A stretch of 58,281 nucleotides of DNA from Vibrio zhanjiangensis (GCF_030161235.1 NZ_BSPW01000068.1:1-58281), one strand, 5' to 3'. Counted from the stretch's first letter, positions 1 through 6,897 are shown. A program made the numbers and translations. The notes: generated by a model from the letters alone, not told the origin.

Positions 1-223
1 ATTTTACGGTGGAAACTTTACCACCTAATTTGGTGTCCGGGATCATTAAACCACTACAATTTATACTACATGGCGAGTTTCAATTAGCTACAACGTACGC
101 AAGGGGTATAAAACTGCACGGAAAATAGTTAGGTTTAAGAAGCTGTGTAGAATCCCCACAAAGAAACCAACGAAACTAGAAGTTCGTTATCAACTGCACT
201 TAAATGCCGCAGTTGGTCTTTTC

Positions 224-466
224 ATGGCGACACTAGGGTTCGTAGCTCTACTTCTTATACACGAGAATGAAGGGGTCAAAAGAGCAAACTTAATAATTCA
301 GTCAATACAAAATGAACCCGAAACAACCTTCAAAGCTGGGAACTATGAGAATGAGTTGGTGTTTTTGTATTGTGGTGTGCGAAATTGTGCGGGCTACGAT
401 CCCAAATTAGATCGGATTGTATATGTACCACAGCAACAGTTATCACTTCAAAGCAAAAAAATATAA
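224..466 (+). CDS. Orphan small membrane-type cassette protein, start uncertain
   Basis: I do not recognise this protein. The listed ATG gives 80 residues that begin in the middle of a hydrophobic stretch. The same frame is open back to about base 50 and would add a strongly basic segment (ending KKPTKLEVRYQLHLNAAVGL) directly before that hydrophobic helix. This is the usual layout of a single-pass membrane protein, so the true start probably lies upstream at a non-ATG codon, or the 5' end has been lost. The C-terminal part is soluble with a pair of cysteines (FLYCGVRNCAGY). The TAA stop at 464-466 sits inside the left end of the attC site at 463-586, typical of an integron cassette. No function can be assigned; the cassette context is better supported than the start. 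Confidence 0.5.
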   Translation: MATLGFVALLLIHENEGVKRANLIIQSIQNEPETTFKAGNYENELVFLYCGVRNCAGYDPKLDRIVYVPQQQLSLQSKKI

Positions 467-586
467 CAAGCAATTTAAGAGGGATTCACAGCGCTTGGCA
501 TTTTTGCTTCTACTTCAAATTTTGTGTTTATGGCACAATGCTATAGGTTTGGGGAGTGTGTTGTTCACCCGTTAATTGGACGTTAT
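463..586 (+). repeat. Integron attC site (Vibrio-repeat type)
   Basis: The outer ends pair as ATAAC (463-467) with GTTAT (582-586), followed by CAATTTAA with TTAATTG. This is the R''/L'' and L'/R' layout of attC. The interior begins AAGAGGGATTCACAGCGCTTGGC, close to known Vibrio repeats, and the CGCTTGGCATTTTTGCT core recurs in the next site. The upstream gene stops in the site, and the next gene starts four bases after it. Confidence 0.85.
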
Positions 587-590
587 ACAA

Positions 591-1040
591 ATGGAGTATT
601 GTATGTTCAAGGACATTTTTATCAGTTTAATCCTACCTGCAGCTGTTTCTTATATTACCTATCAAGTGTCTCTCAAGCAGTTTATAAAAGAAAAACGCCT
701 TGAAAGAGAAATTATATGCTGGAATAAAGTTCTTGATTCAATATATACATTGAAGAAGTTTAATATGTACTGGGACAACGCCTTGAGGCATGATCGTACG
801 TCTCCGGATAGCTCATTCTTGGCAGCGCTTGATGTTGATAAAGAAAAAGCATGGAATTATCTGAGATATGAAATCGAGTTTGATAGAGAATACTTACCCT
901 CGTCCCTAATTGATTCGGTGTACGCTATGATCAGCGATATTGAAAATCTGGAGATCGACGAGTCAAATTACATGGCTGAAAATGGTTTGACGAGTGAAAT
1001 AATTAGCAAACACCTAGGAAACATTAAGAAACGAAGATAA
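591..1040 (+). CDS. Orphan integron-cassette protein with N-terminal membrane helix
   Basis: The protein has 149 residues and I do not recognise it. A TTG start at 576 would lie inside the attC site, so I choose the ATG at 591, four bases after GTTAT; the ATG at 603 is also possible. The N-terminus (FKDIFISLILPAAVSYITY) is a membrane helix or uncleaved signal anchor. It is followed by a basic region (KQFIKEKRLEREI) and a soluble, charged, mostly helical tail. This resembles the many small membrane-anchored proteins of unknown function carried in Vibrio integron cassettes. It is flanked by attC-type sequences on both sides. Confidence 0.65.
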   Translation: MEYCMFKDIFISLILPAAVSYITYQVSLKQFIKEKRLEREIICWNKVLDSIYTLKKFNMYWDNALRHDRTSPDSSFLAALDVDKEKAWNYLRYEIEFDREYLPSSLIDSVYAMISDIENLEIDESNYMAENGLTSEIISKHLGNIKKRR

Positions 1041-1047
1041 TTTTCCA

Positions 1048-1151
1048 TACAATCTGTTTAAGAGTGATTAGCAACGCTTGGCATTTTTGCTATGCATTGG
1101 GTTTGGTAACTTAAGGTAGTTTGCGGTAGCATCTGTATTGTTCAGCATTAT
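1048..1151 (+). repeat. Degenerate attC site
   Basis: The left part (about 1058-1093) contains TTAAGAGTGATTAGCAACG and CGCTTGGCATTTTTGCT, which closely match the attC at 463-586. The left simple site reads TACAA instead of TAACA, and the right end (TTCAGCATTATG) lacks a clear GCGTTAT. It looks like a decayed or 3'-truncated Vibrio-repeat attC. Confidence 0.65.
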
Positions 1152-1168
1152 GTTCTTTCAGGAAATTT

Positions 1169-1523
1169 GTGGATATCCGCTTAATAGAAGTTACAAAGGA
1201 TAATTGGCTAGAAGTCATTTATTTGGTAATTACCAAAGAGCAGGAAGATTATGTCACCCTTAACTCTGAATCAATCGCCGAGTCTCATTTTTATCCCCCA
1301 ATAGGTCAATCGAGCGATTTATTGAGGCGATGAAGTTGTGGGATTTTTGCAATATTATCAAGAGCTAGAGGAAGGCTTGCCAGACGAGTTTTATATTGCG
1401 CACATTATGGTGGACGTAAAATATCAAGGCCATGCCATGAGAAGATTCTATTCTCGCTTTGAGTTTGTTGTCACCGAAGAAGATGAGCAATATGGGGTAG
1501 TAATGGAACTTAAGGTGAAGTGA
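1169..1523 (+). pseudogene. Broken GNAT-family N-acetyltransferase
   Basis: Two frames together read as one GNAT protein. The first, from GTG 1169 to the stop at 1331-1333, gives DIRLIEVTKDNWLEVIYL and then a stretch ending SSDLLRR, which resembles the N-terminus of small GNAT enzymes. The second frame continues at once with VVGFLQYYQELEEG, then a motif-A-like IAHIMVDVKYQGHA, then a typical GNAT C-terminus (FYSRFEFV, VVMELKVK). A one-base frameshift near 1330 separates them. The segment between motif A and the FYS motif is much shorter than in intact members, pointing to an internal deletion as well. The acetyl-CoA loop is therefore lost and the product should be inactive. It lies directly after a degenerate attC, so it is a dying cassette gene. 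Confidence 0.65.
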
Positions 1524-1613
1524 TTTTGCATCTGCAAGGATACAAAATTAACGTAGCCGCGCTTTGCTATTATGCCGCTATATGCCTGTCCGTTAGGTTC
1601 CCACAGGAAGCGA

Positions 1614-1892
1614 TTAATCCGTAGGAAATTTTTGTTTCTGATGGAGCACACGCATAATTCGGATAATGTCGCCTTCTATCCAATAGGAAACGATCATCGA
1701 AATCTCAGGAATGATAAGTAATCGCCCACGAATACCGTCTCGCTGTACACCCATAAGAGGTTGCTTTAGCAAGTTTTCTACTTTTACTTCAATGAGGTTG
1801 TCAGTTTTTTCTGCCGCATCAGGGTTAAAGTCATAGAGAAATTCAAAGATTTTTTCGCGATCATTAAGTGACTCTTCTTCCCATAAAATCAT
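1614..1892 (-). CDS. RelE/ParE-family toxin
   Basis: This 92-residue protein has the form of a RelE/ParE-superfamily toxin: short alternating helices, then beta strands rich in basic residues (MGVQRDGIRGRLLIIPEIS and a C-terminal IIRIMRVLHQ). It resembles toxins found in Vibrio chromosomal integrons. Members of this family are either ribosome-dependent mRNases or gyrase poisons; the sequence alone does not tell me which. Its ATG overlaps the stop of the antitoxin gene by one base (TAATG), so the two are translated as a unit. The pair runs opposite to the surrounding cassettes and so needs its own promoter, presumably just upstream of the antitoxin at 2174-2230. Confidence 0.85.
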   Translation of the reverse strand: MILWEEESLNDREKIFEFLYDFNPDAAEKTDNLIEVKVENLLKQPLMGVQRDGIRGRLLIIPEISMIVSYWIEGDIIRIMRVLHQKQKFPTD

Positions 1893-2173
1893 TACTTATC
1901 TCGATTACGGATTCTGGCTTTGCGTTCTTCCATTTGAGATTTAGCCGTTTGGTGCTCAACGAAAATGGATTCGCCTGAGTCAAACTTCTCAAATGCTAGG
2001 TTTACTTGTTCTGTTAGCCATGCATCATGAGATAATGTTTTTCTTTGTTGTTCAGCGAGTTGTTCAGTAAGTTCACGACAAGCATCACTCAGTGTGCGCC
2101 CTTGGCTCTCAGCCATTTGTTGAGCTAGCCGTTTCGTTTCCTCATCAACACGAAATTGAATTCTAGTGTCCAT
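1892..2173 (-). CDS. RelB/DinJ-family antitoxin
   Basis: The product has 93 residues from the ATG at 2173, starting MDTRIQFRVDEETKRLAQQ. This is the ribbon-helix-helix N-terminus typical of RelB/DinJ antitoxins, which bind operator DNA as dimers. The rest (residues about 30-93) is a charged helical tail that should wrap around and neutralise the toxin encoded next. An upstream alternative start would add 13 residues that spoil the ribbon-helix-helix N-terminus, so I reject it. Family members usually repress their own operon. The pair may stabilise the neighbouring integron cassettes against loss, a known role for toxin-antitoxin cassettes in large integrons. Confidence 0.85.
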   Translation of the reverse strand: MDTRIQFRVDEETKRLAQQMAESQGRTLSDACRELTEQLAEQQRKTLSHDAWLTEQVNLAFEKFDSGESIFVEHQTAKSQMEERKARIRNRDK

Positions 2174-2443
2174 GATGTATTCCTTTATTGCTGTGTGTAC
2201 AAATGTTAGCACTAGCCTTTGAGATGGGCAACTAACAAAAGACTATAGCGGCAATAGTTCATTTTTGGAGCTATTGATACCCCACACTATATTAAGGTTT
2301 CAAGGTGCTTACTCTAATCTATGTTGAGCGCGTTAGGCCTTATACTCTAATACGTTTTAATGGTTGCTAACTTATTGTGTTATCGTTTAGATTAATAGCC
2401 TTATACATAAGGTAAATGAACAAGGTAATGATGTATGTCCCAC
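2174..2443. other. Non-coding stretch between antitoxin gene and attC
   Basis: No gene is visible. The right-hand 60 bases next to the antitoxin start should carry the leftward promoter of the toxin-antitoxin pair. The rest is AT-rich, and a GCGCGTTAGGCC string near 2327 may be a leftover attC end. Confidence 0.4.
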
Positions 2444-2544
2444 ATAACAAGTTGCTCAAGTTTGTTCGTAAACTCACAAGGCAATTAAGAGTTGGTGTCG
2501 TGCAAGTTTAGCCAACTTTCAATTGCCGGTCAGCAAAGCGTTAT
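2444..2544 (+). repeat. attC site of a second type
   Basis: ATAAC (2444-2448) pairs with GTTAT (2540-2544), and TTGCT with AGCAA next to it. Inside, GGCAATT pairs with AATTGCC and AGTTGG with CCAACT around a short loop. This is a complete imperfect-palindrome attC fold, but its interior is unlike the Vibrio-repeat sites at 463 and 1048. The cassette was therefore probably acquired from a different integron lineage. The next gene starts ten bases later. Confidence 0.8.
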
Positions 2545-2553
2545 ATCTCTAAT

Positions 2554-3264
2554 ATGGATTACTGGAATAAAGATAATTTTGAAGGTTTGAAGTCTGTAGG
2601 AGAAAAATACTCTGCAGTTGAAGGCTATGAGCTTTTCGGAAAGTACTGCCTCCAAAAGGAAAAAGGGCTTAAAAAGCTAGCTGTCTCGTCAATAAAAGAG
2701 TTTGTAACAGTCTCCAAAAGTAAATCACTTAAAGTACAAAGAGAGATTGCAGAAGAGCTGTCATCGCTCGGGGTCTGGAACAGCGAGATACATCAGCTCT
2801 TGGCTCATCCATTGGTGGAGTTCCTCAAGAGTGTTCTAGAACAGTGGACGTTAGATGAGCCTAGTAATCCTATACCTCACAAATGGTTAGGTTATATTGG
2901 TGGTGATTTATCCTCTTACGAAAGAGCACTTGAGATTGATCCCACAGATGAGATTTGCATCAGTCGAATTGCTCAGGCTCATTTAAATGATGTGGACTAT
3001 CAGACTCATCATTTATCTGAATCTCTTTTCTTGGGCGATATCAGAGACGCCACTAACTCTTTGCAGTTAGTGGCGTCTCTGATCGATAGGCTTACCACAA
3101 AGCACGTAAGATTAAAGATGCGTGGAGAGCTGGAATATTACAATAACCTCTTGAGCTGCTGGATGGAATACTCAGAGTTAGGTATAGATGAGCCTTTTGC
3201 GGACTGGTGTGTGTCTAAAGGAGAGAAATTCAATTTTTGGTCAATCGCATATTATCGCCAGTGA
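2554..3264 (+). CDS. Orphan integron-cassette protein, 236 residues
   Basis: I do not recognise this protein. It is predicted to be soluble, helical and rich in charged residues, with no signal peptide or membrane helix. Residues about 115-150 (YERALEIDPTDEICISRIAQ) read like a single tetratricopeptide-type helical pair, so a TPR-like helical fold is possible. The ATG lies ten bases after the attC at 2444-2544, the normal position for a cassette gene, and it shares the attC orientation. I see no attC after its stop, so it may be the last cassette of the array or have lost its recombination site. A perfect 19-bp inverted repeat lies inside the coding region at 3040-3083. Confidence 0.7.
   Translation: MDYWNKDNFEGLKSVGEKYSAVEGYELFGKYCLQKEKGLKKLAVSSIKEFVTVSKSKSLKVQREIAEELSSLGVWNSEIHQLLAHPLVEFLKSVLEQWTLDEPSNPIPHKWLGYIGGDLSSYERALEIDPTDEICISRIAQAHLNDVDYQTHHLSESLFLGDIRDATNSLQLVASLIDRLTTKHVRLKMRGELEYYNNLLSCWMEYSELGIDEPFADWCVSKGEKFNFWSIAYYRQ
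3040..3083. repeat. Perfect 19-bp inverted repeat inside a coding region
   Basis: Left arm 3040-3058 (ATCAGAGACGCCACTAACT) is the exact reverse complement of right arm 3065-3083, with a six-base loop CTTTGC. Both arms are translated (residues about 163-177 of the cassette protein). Such a long perfect hairpin is unusual within a gene and should form in both mRNA and single-stranded DNA. Confidence 0.9.
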
Positions 3265-3312
3265 GGCTTAAAGCATTAATTGGTTAATATGGGTATATTA
3301 CAATGATAATTG

Positions 3313-3342
3313 GTTGTTACCGTTTAAATCTATACATATAAT
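3313..3342 (+). promoter_or_regulatory. Possible promoter of the lipoprotein gene
   Basis: TTGTTA (3313-3318) and TATAAT (3337-3342) are separated by 18 bases and lie just upstream of the gene at 3375. The match is good, but this DNA is AT-rich and chance matches are likely. Confidence 0.3.
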
Positions 3343-3374
3343 CTAGCGCCTCTAAATTTCTAGTGTTCTAAAAA

Positions 3375-3824
3375 ATGAAAGCAAAAATTTTTGTAATATT
3401 CCTTTTCTCTTTCACTCTGTTTGGCTGTGTTAATATGCAACAGTTAGATTCGACTAATCAAGATGAGTACATAGTGCTTACGACTGATTTAACAAGAGTA
3501 AGGACTGGTGGAGCTCTTGGTATAAAAGGCTTGTACCCAACATCTTGGGTTGAAGGGGTTTCCGCTGGCATTTATATCGCAGAAGGGCAGAATTCAGAAG
3601 GCGTTTTTTACCGGAATACAAAGTGTTGTATTGGTATCGAAAATAAAAGAGAAATGGTTGCAGGAATGCATGGATGGGATTGTGGTATCTGGATTCCGAA
3701 TGATAAAACTGGAATTGTTAGAACCTATTATCATGATGATAGGCGCCTTTTTGGTTATCCTGCTTATATTGGCTGGTATGCGGAATTTACATATCAGCAA
3801 TTGGAGTTATCTTTAAAAAATTAG
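3375..3824 (+). CDS. Small orphan lipoprotein
   Basis: The N-terminus MKAKIFVIFLFSFTLFGC is a lipoprotein signal peptide with lipobox LFGC, so Cys18 should be lipidated after cleavage. The mature part (about 132 residues) has several cysteines (TKCCIG, WDCGIW) and many aromatic residues (GYPAYIGWYAEFTY), suggesting a small beta-rich periplasmic fold. The residue after Cys18 is Val rather than Asp, which favours the outer membrane. I recognise no family. It lies between the last integron cassette and a hydrolase gene and may be a cassette gene without a recognisable attC. Confidence 0.65.
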   Translation: MKAKIFVIFLFSFTLFGCVNMQQLDSTNQDEYIVLTTDLTRVRTGGALGIKGLYPTSWVEGVSAGIYIAEGQNSEGVFYRNTKCCIGIENKREMVAGMHGWDCGIWIPNDKTGIVRTYYHDDRRLFGYPAYIGWYAEFTYQQLELSLKN

Positions 3825-3956
3825 TTTAGAAACCAAGGATAAATTAGCGAGTGTTCTAAATTTCTGTCACAATGCTTTTCATCAATTCCATCTTTCGTTT
3901 CGGGCTAAATTGGTTATGATAAACCCTTATTCAGTGGTTAGAAGTGCGAGGGTGGT

Positions 3957-4781
3957 GTGTTAATAGAAAAATGGCTAGATATTGAGGGCGACCAGCTTTA
4001 TTGTTTGGCTACTGAGCGCAAAGAATCTCAAGAAACGCTGGTGTTGATTCATGGTTTGGGTGAATCGCATCTCTGTTTTGCGGATGCAATCGACTGGCTG
4101 CCGAATTACAACCTAGTCATGTTTGATCTATGTGGCTACGGCTATTCTCCTGCTTCAGCTATTTCTCATTCAACGGAAACTCAAGCAAAGCGCATATTAA
4201 AAGCGCTTGAGCAATTAAAGATTGATGATTGCTTTCTCCTTGGTCACTCTTGGGGAGGCGATACGTCTACCTTGGTTTGCCAACACGATACAAAAGGGAT
4301 TGTGCGGGGTTTTATTAATGCTGAAGGTGGCGTCCACGCAGAAAATATAATCTTGTCTCAGATAATTGCTGAACAATATTCTCAGTTAAGTTCTGATGAA
4401 TTTTCTAAGTGGGTGAAAGGTGCTGGTTTTTCACAATGTTTTTCTCTGTCTTGGGGCCACGGGGCGGGTATTAAGTATTTATCGTCTGTTCGGCGTTGTG
4501 ATCCCGTCGTTTTAGGTAATACCGCGAGTGAAATTTATGCTCAGCACGCCACTCAAGATGCGCGGGGTGTTGTTCGTTGGGGACAAATCTATGAAAGCTT
4601 GCCGATACCTAAAGTTTACTTTTGGGGTACACAGAGTTTAAGTGGTTGTGAACGTGCTGAAAAATTCATTTCTACATTAAATAATGTTTCTTTCGAAGGA
4701 GCCAATCATTGGGTTCAAAATGAACCGTCTAAGTTTTACCAAGAGGTGGATAAATTCATCACTAAGATTGCCCAAAAATAA
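3957..4781 (+). CDS. Alpha/beta-fold hydrolase
   Basis: The 274-residue protein is a typical alpha/beta hydrolase. It has the oxyanion-side motif HGLGES (residues 32-37), the nucleophile elbow GHSWGG with Ser98, and a C-terminal GANHW providing the catalytic histidine. The acidic triad residue is not obvious: the usual position after the strand VYFWG reads TQSLSG rather than carrying an aspartate. There is no signal peptide, so it should be cytoplasmic; the substrate is unknown. The start is GTG, with a GAGGG-like ribosome binding site a few bases upstream. It lies in the accessory region with no operon partner. Confidence 0.8.
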   Translation: MLIEKWLDIEGDQLYCLATERKESQETLVLIHGLGESHLCFADAIDWLPNYNLVMFDLCGYGYSPASAISHSTETQAKRILKALEQLKIDDCFLLGHSWGGDTSTLVCQHDTKGIVRGFINAEGGVHAENIILSQIIAEQYSQLSSDEFSKWVKGAGFSQCFSLSWGHGAGIKYLSSVRRCDPVVLGNTASEIYAQHATQDARGVVRWGQIYESLPIPKVYFWGTQSLSGCERAEKFISTLNNVSFEGANHWVQNEPSKFYQEVDKFITKIAQK

Positions 4782-5335
4782 CCCGTCTTTAAGGTGCTTT
4801 TTCTAGTCAGGCAGAAGCATCAACTTATTTTTTCAAAGTGCAAAGCGAGCGAACTAGCTCGCTTTATTAGTAATTATCCCCATATAACTGGACTCCTAAA
4901 GCTTCTATTTCTTAACACCAACTTTTCAAAACCTGCCCTTTACCGACTACTTGGTTATTTACGCCAAGTCAGTATGCAAAAACAGACCTAAAGTAAACTC
5001 ATAGCAAGATAAAACAGGTACTCAAGGGAGGTAAAGCGGATTAAAACACAGGATAACTGAGCACGAGTCGATTTAGCTAAATTTCTAATCTAGCGCCAAA
5101 TTGAATCGGCAGTAAACACTGCAATTGGTACGGCTTTGCTAGGCGTTAATGAATATACCAGCCAGTCTACAGAAAGGCTTTAACAGTGCGCTTGTATATG
5201 AGGTTGAAGCCTTGTTGGGCTGGTGAATGTTAATGAGATAGGCAAGGTGAAGTCTATCGGGGCCTTGCTGGGTGTTATAGGCAATGAAGGGAGCCTATGA
5301 CGATAATTAAAATCCTATTTAAGAAGGTTTGAGTT
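4782..5335. other. Gene-free stretch with attC-like nested palindromes
   Basis: I find no convincing gene here. Three successive units each end in a GTTA-type string: 5053-5148 (ATAAC...GCGTTA, with inner GCAGT/ACTGC and CCAAATT/AATTGG stems); 5157-5232 (ACCAGCC 5157-5163 with GGCTGGT 5218-5224, enclosing AAGGCTT 5174-5180 with AAGCCTT 5207-5213); and about 5237-5276 (GCAAGG/CCTTGC, ending GGGTGTTAT). ATAGGC (5277-5282) then pairs with GCCTAT (5293-5298). They look like degenerate attC sites or gene-less cassettes, but simple-site matches are weak. Confidence 0.35.
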
Positions 5336-5968
5336 ATGTATGTACAATTGAAAAAAAAAGAGATGAAAACTAGAGAAATTAGAAGTACTGTTGTTCAGAA
5401 AAAAATAAATATCAATAATATGCCGAAATATAAATCTATTCTTGATGTTAATCAAGACTTTATTAACCAAAAAAATTTTTTAGGAAGTAAAAATATAAGA
5501 ATAGGATTTTCTGAACAAACGGGAAAAGTAAGTAACTATTGTTACAAAAAAAATATAAATCATGATAAAAACCCAGACATTATCCAAATGGTTCAATGGG
5601 GGGTATTCTTACAATCGGTGCGTCAAGAGATCGATGGTACCTTTGATATGATATTAGATACAACAAAAAATATAGGTGTCGGGATACTCGGCCACTCAGT
5701 TACGGCAATAGGTAATGGAATATATAATATAATAAAAAATGCAAAGGAAAAGTTGAAATTAATTTTTTCTGGTGAAAAAACAGACGCAGAGAAGGGTTGG
5801 GCAGCCATTGAACTTGTAGTTGGTACGGGCAACGAAATATTTAAAATGACGCCTTCTGGAGCTGCATTCGGGATATGTCTGGACATATTCTATCAGCTGA
5901 CTAAACTCCCAATAAAAATAAAAGGAAAGTATGATGAGTTAACTAATCAGCAGGCTTTGCTTGCTTAG
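5336..5968 (+). CDS. AT-rich orphan protein, 210 residues
   Basis: I do not recognise this protein. The gene is much richer in A and T than its surroundings and uses AT-ending codons heavily, a sign of recent acquisition. AAGAAGG at 5319-5325 is well placed for the ATG at 5336. Residues 1-65 are very basic and polar with no signal peptide. Residues about 105-145 contain an amphipathic, glycine-containing stretch (NIGVGILGHSVTAIGNGIYN) followed by a lysine-rich helix. Residues about 155-190 (GWAAIELVVGTGNEIFKMTP, then GAAFGICLDIFYQL) are again hydrophobic and glycine-rich. Two glycine-rich amphipathic segments would fit a membrane-active or pore-forming protein, such as a bacteriocin or effector, but that is a guess. 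I see no partner or immunity gene next to it. Confidence 0.6.
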   Translation: MYVQLKKKEMKTREIRSTVVQKKININNMPKYKSILDVNQDFINQKNFLGSKNIRIGFSEQTGKVSNYCYKKNINHDKNPDIIQMVQWGVFLQSVRQEIDGTFDMILDTTKNIGVGILGHSVTAIGNGIYNIIKNAKEKLKLIFSGEKTDAEKGWAAIELVVGTGNEIFKMTPSGAAFGICLDIFYQLTKLPIKIKGKYDELTNQQALLA

Positions 5969-6156
5969 AATATTAGAGAAATAGCAAAAAATCATCATAA
6001 GAATTCTATTACCTAAACCCGAAAACTGTTGATGGAGTAAGTTTATTCATCGATATTAGAATTCATGGGACAGACACCTTAAGAAACGTCTTTCTATAAC
6101 TAACGAACCAACCACATCTAAAAAGTAGGGTACTTTTGAAACAGGAAAGTGGGCTT

Positions 6157-6282
6157 TTCTAGGCTAATGGTGTGAACTAAAGGCAGTGTAACACAAGAAG
6201 GATCACGTATGACAACCACACCTAGCCAACCAATTAGCCTAGAAGCCACTGCCTATTTGCGTATCGTTTATCCTGTGATCCT
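6157..6282. repeat. Three interleaved inverted repeats
   Basis: TTCTAGGCTAAT (6157-6168) pairs with ATTAGCCTAGAA (6233-6244), GGCAGTG (6182-6188) with CACTGCC (6247-6253), and AGGATCAC (6199-6206) with GTGATCCT (6275-6282). All matches are exact. The order is L1-L2-L3-R1-R2-R3, so the stems cannot all form as nested hairpins; they would form pseudoknots or alternative structures. Confidence 0.75.
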
Positions 6283-6292
6283 AATTGCATGA
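6209..6292 (+). pseudogene. Possible 5' remnant of a REP-associated-type transposase
   Basis: AAGAAGG precedes an ATG encoding a 27-residue frame starting MTTTPSQPISLEATAYLRIV. This resembles, from memory, the N-terminus of Vibrio REP-associated tyrosine transposases (M-T-T-x-x-S-Q-x-I-S-L-x-A-T-x-Y). The catalytic HUH region never follows: the frame ends at TGA 6290-6292. The flanking GGGACAGACACC near 6068 and CTGACAGGCACC near 6374 are the kind of short motif found around such elements. The similarity is short and could be chance. Confidence 0.3.
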
Positions 6293-6372
6293 GGTGCATA
6301 GCCATGATGCCATTACCCCAAAATGACTATCAACACTAAATAGGGGGTAGAAAACATCTAGCCTAGGGTTAA

Positions 6373-6412
6373 TCTGACAGGCACCGAGTTGAAAAAGTGG
6401 GTAGCTGTCAGA
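6373..6412. repeat. REP-like hairpin
   Basis: TCTGACAGGCACC (6373-6385) and GGTAGCTGTCAGA (6400-6412) are inverted repeats matching at 11 of 13 positions, with a 14-base loop. It may be a REP-type end linked to the transposase relic at 6209, or a transcription terminator. Confidence 0.5.
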
Positions 6413-6452
6413 TCAAGTCTGAATTAGAGGGCGTTCAAAATAAAGAGATGAA

Positions 6453-6773
6453 TTATTTTTTCTTACCTTGGATGACTTGTTTGTCTTCTTCAGTGAGTTC
6501 ACGAATGCGTCGACTAATATCACGTCTTTCCTTCGAAATTTCAGCACTTTTGATAATATGGTCGTCAACACGATCTTCGTAATCGGCTTTCATGTTCTTT
6601 ATGATGGTGACAATTTCATCGGGTGTCATGTCGGGCTTAATGTAATCCATAAGATTTTCTAAAAGATCAACCCTTTTACGGTTATCACGAACCTTTTTCT
6701 CATTGTCTAGCAGCTCACGCTTTAGCTTGTTCTTTCTGCGAGCCTGAGCCACGATTTCAAATACTCCACTCAT
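6453..6773 (-). CDS. tmaR: TmaR/YeeX (DUF496) PTS-localisation protein
   Basis: The 106-residue protein matches the DUF496 family, whose E. coli member YeeX was renamed TmaR. It keeps the family core [20 protein letters not shown], the segment [10 protein letters not shown], and the strongly conserved [20 protein letters not shown] followed by KERRDIS. The protein is almost entirely a charged coiled coil. In E. coli TmaR forms a polar cluster that sequesters enzyme I of the sugar phosphotransferase system; I infer the same role here. AGGA precedes the ATG by seven bases. The C-terminus ends in a lysine run (QGKKK). It marks the point where core-like genes resume after the accessory region. 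Confidence 0.9.
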   Translation of the reverse strand: MSGVFEIVAQARRKNKLKRELLDNEKKVRDNRKRVDLLENLMDYIKPDMTPDEIVTIIKNMKADYEDRVDDHIIKSAEISKERRDISRRIRELTEEDKQVIQGKKK

Positions 6774-6897
6774 TAGTTTTTCCTGCTTTTACTTACCTTA
6801 AACTGCCATTGATTAAACCATAACATTGATGCTGAGAACAGGCTTAAGATCAATAACTCTCTAATGATGATGAGTTTATCACCAAAAAGTCAATCCA

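Noticed and set aside
3..128. Open frame at the very start (ending KLHGK) that could be the C-terminus of a truncated gene
   Set aside because: No family is recognisable, it lacks a beginning in the window, and another frame over the same bases has better support as part of the 224-466 gene.
576..590. TTG start extending the second cassette gene upstream
   Set aside because: It lies inside the attC recombination site; the ATG at 591 is in the normal position.
3550..3816. 88-residue frame in a second phase of the lipoprotein gene
   Set aside because: Entirely inside the lipoprotein gene, which has a clear signal peptide and lipobox.
4794..4991. 65-residue frame after the hydrolase gene
   Set aside because: No ribosome binding site, starts directly after the hydrolase stop with random-looking composition, and overlaps the palindrome-rich non-coding stretch.
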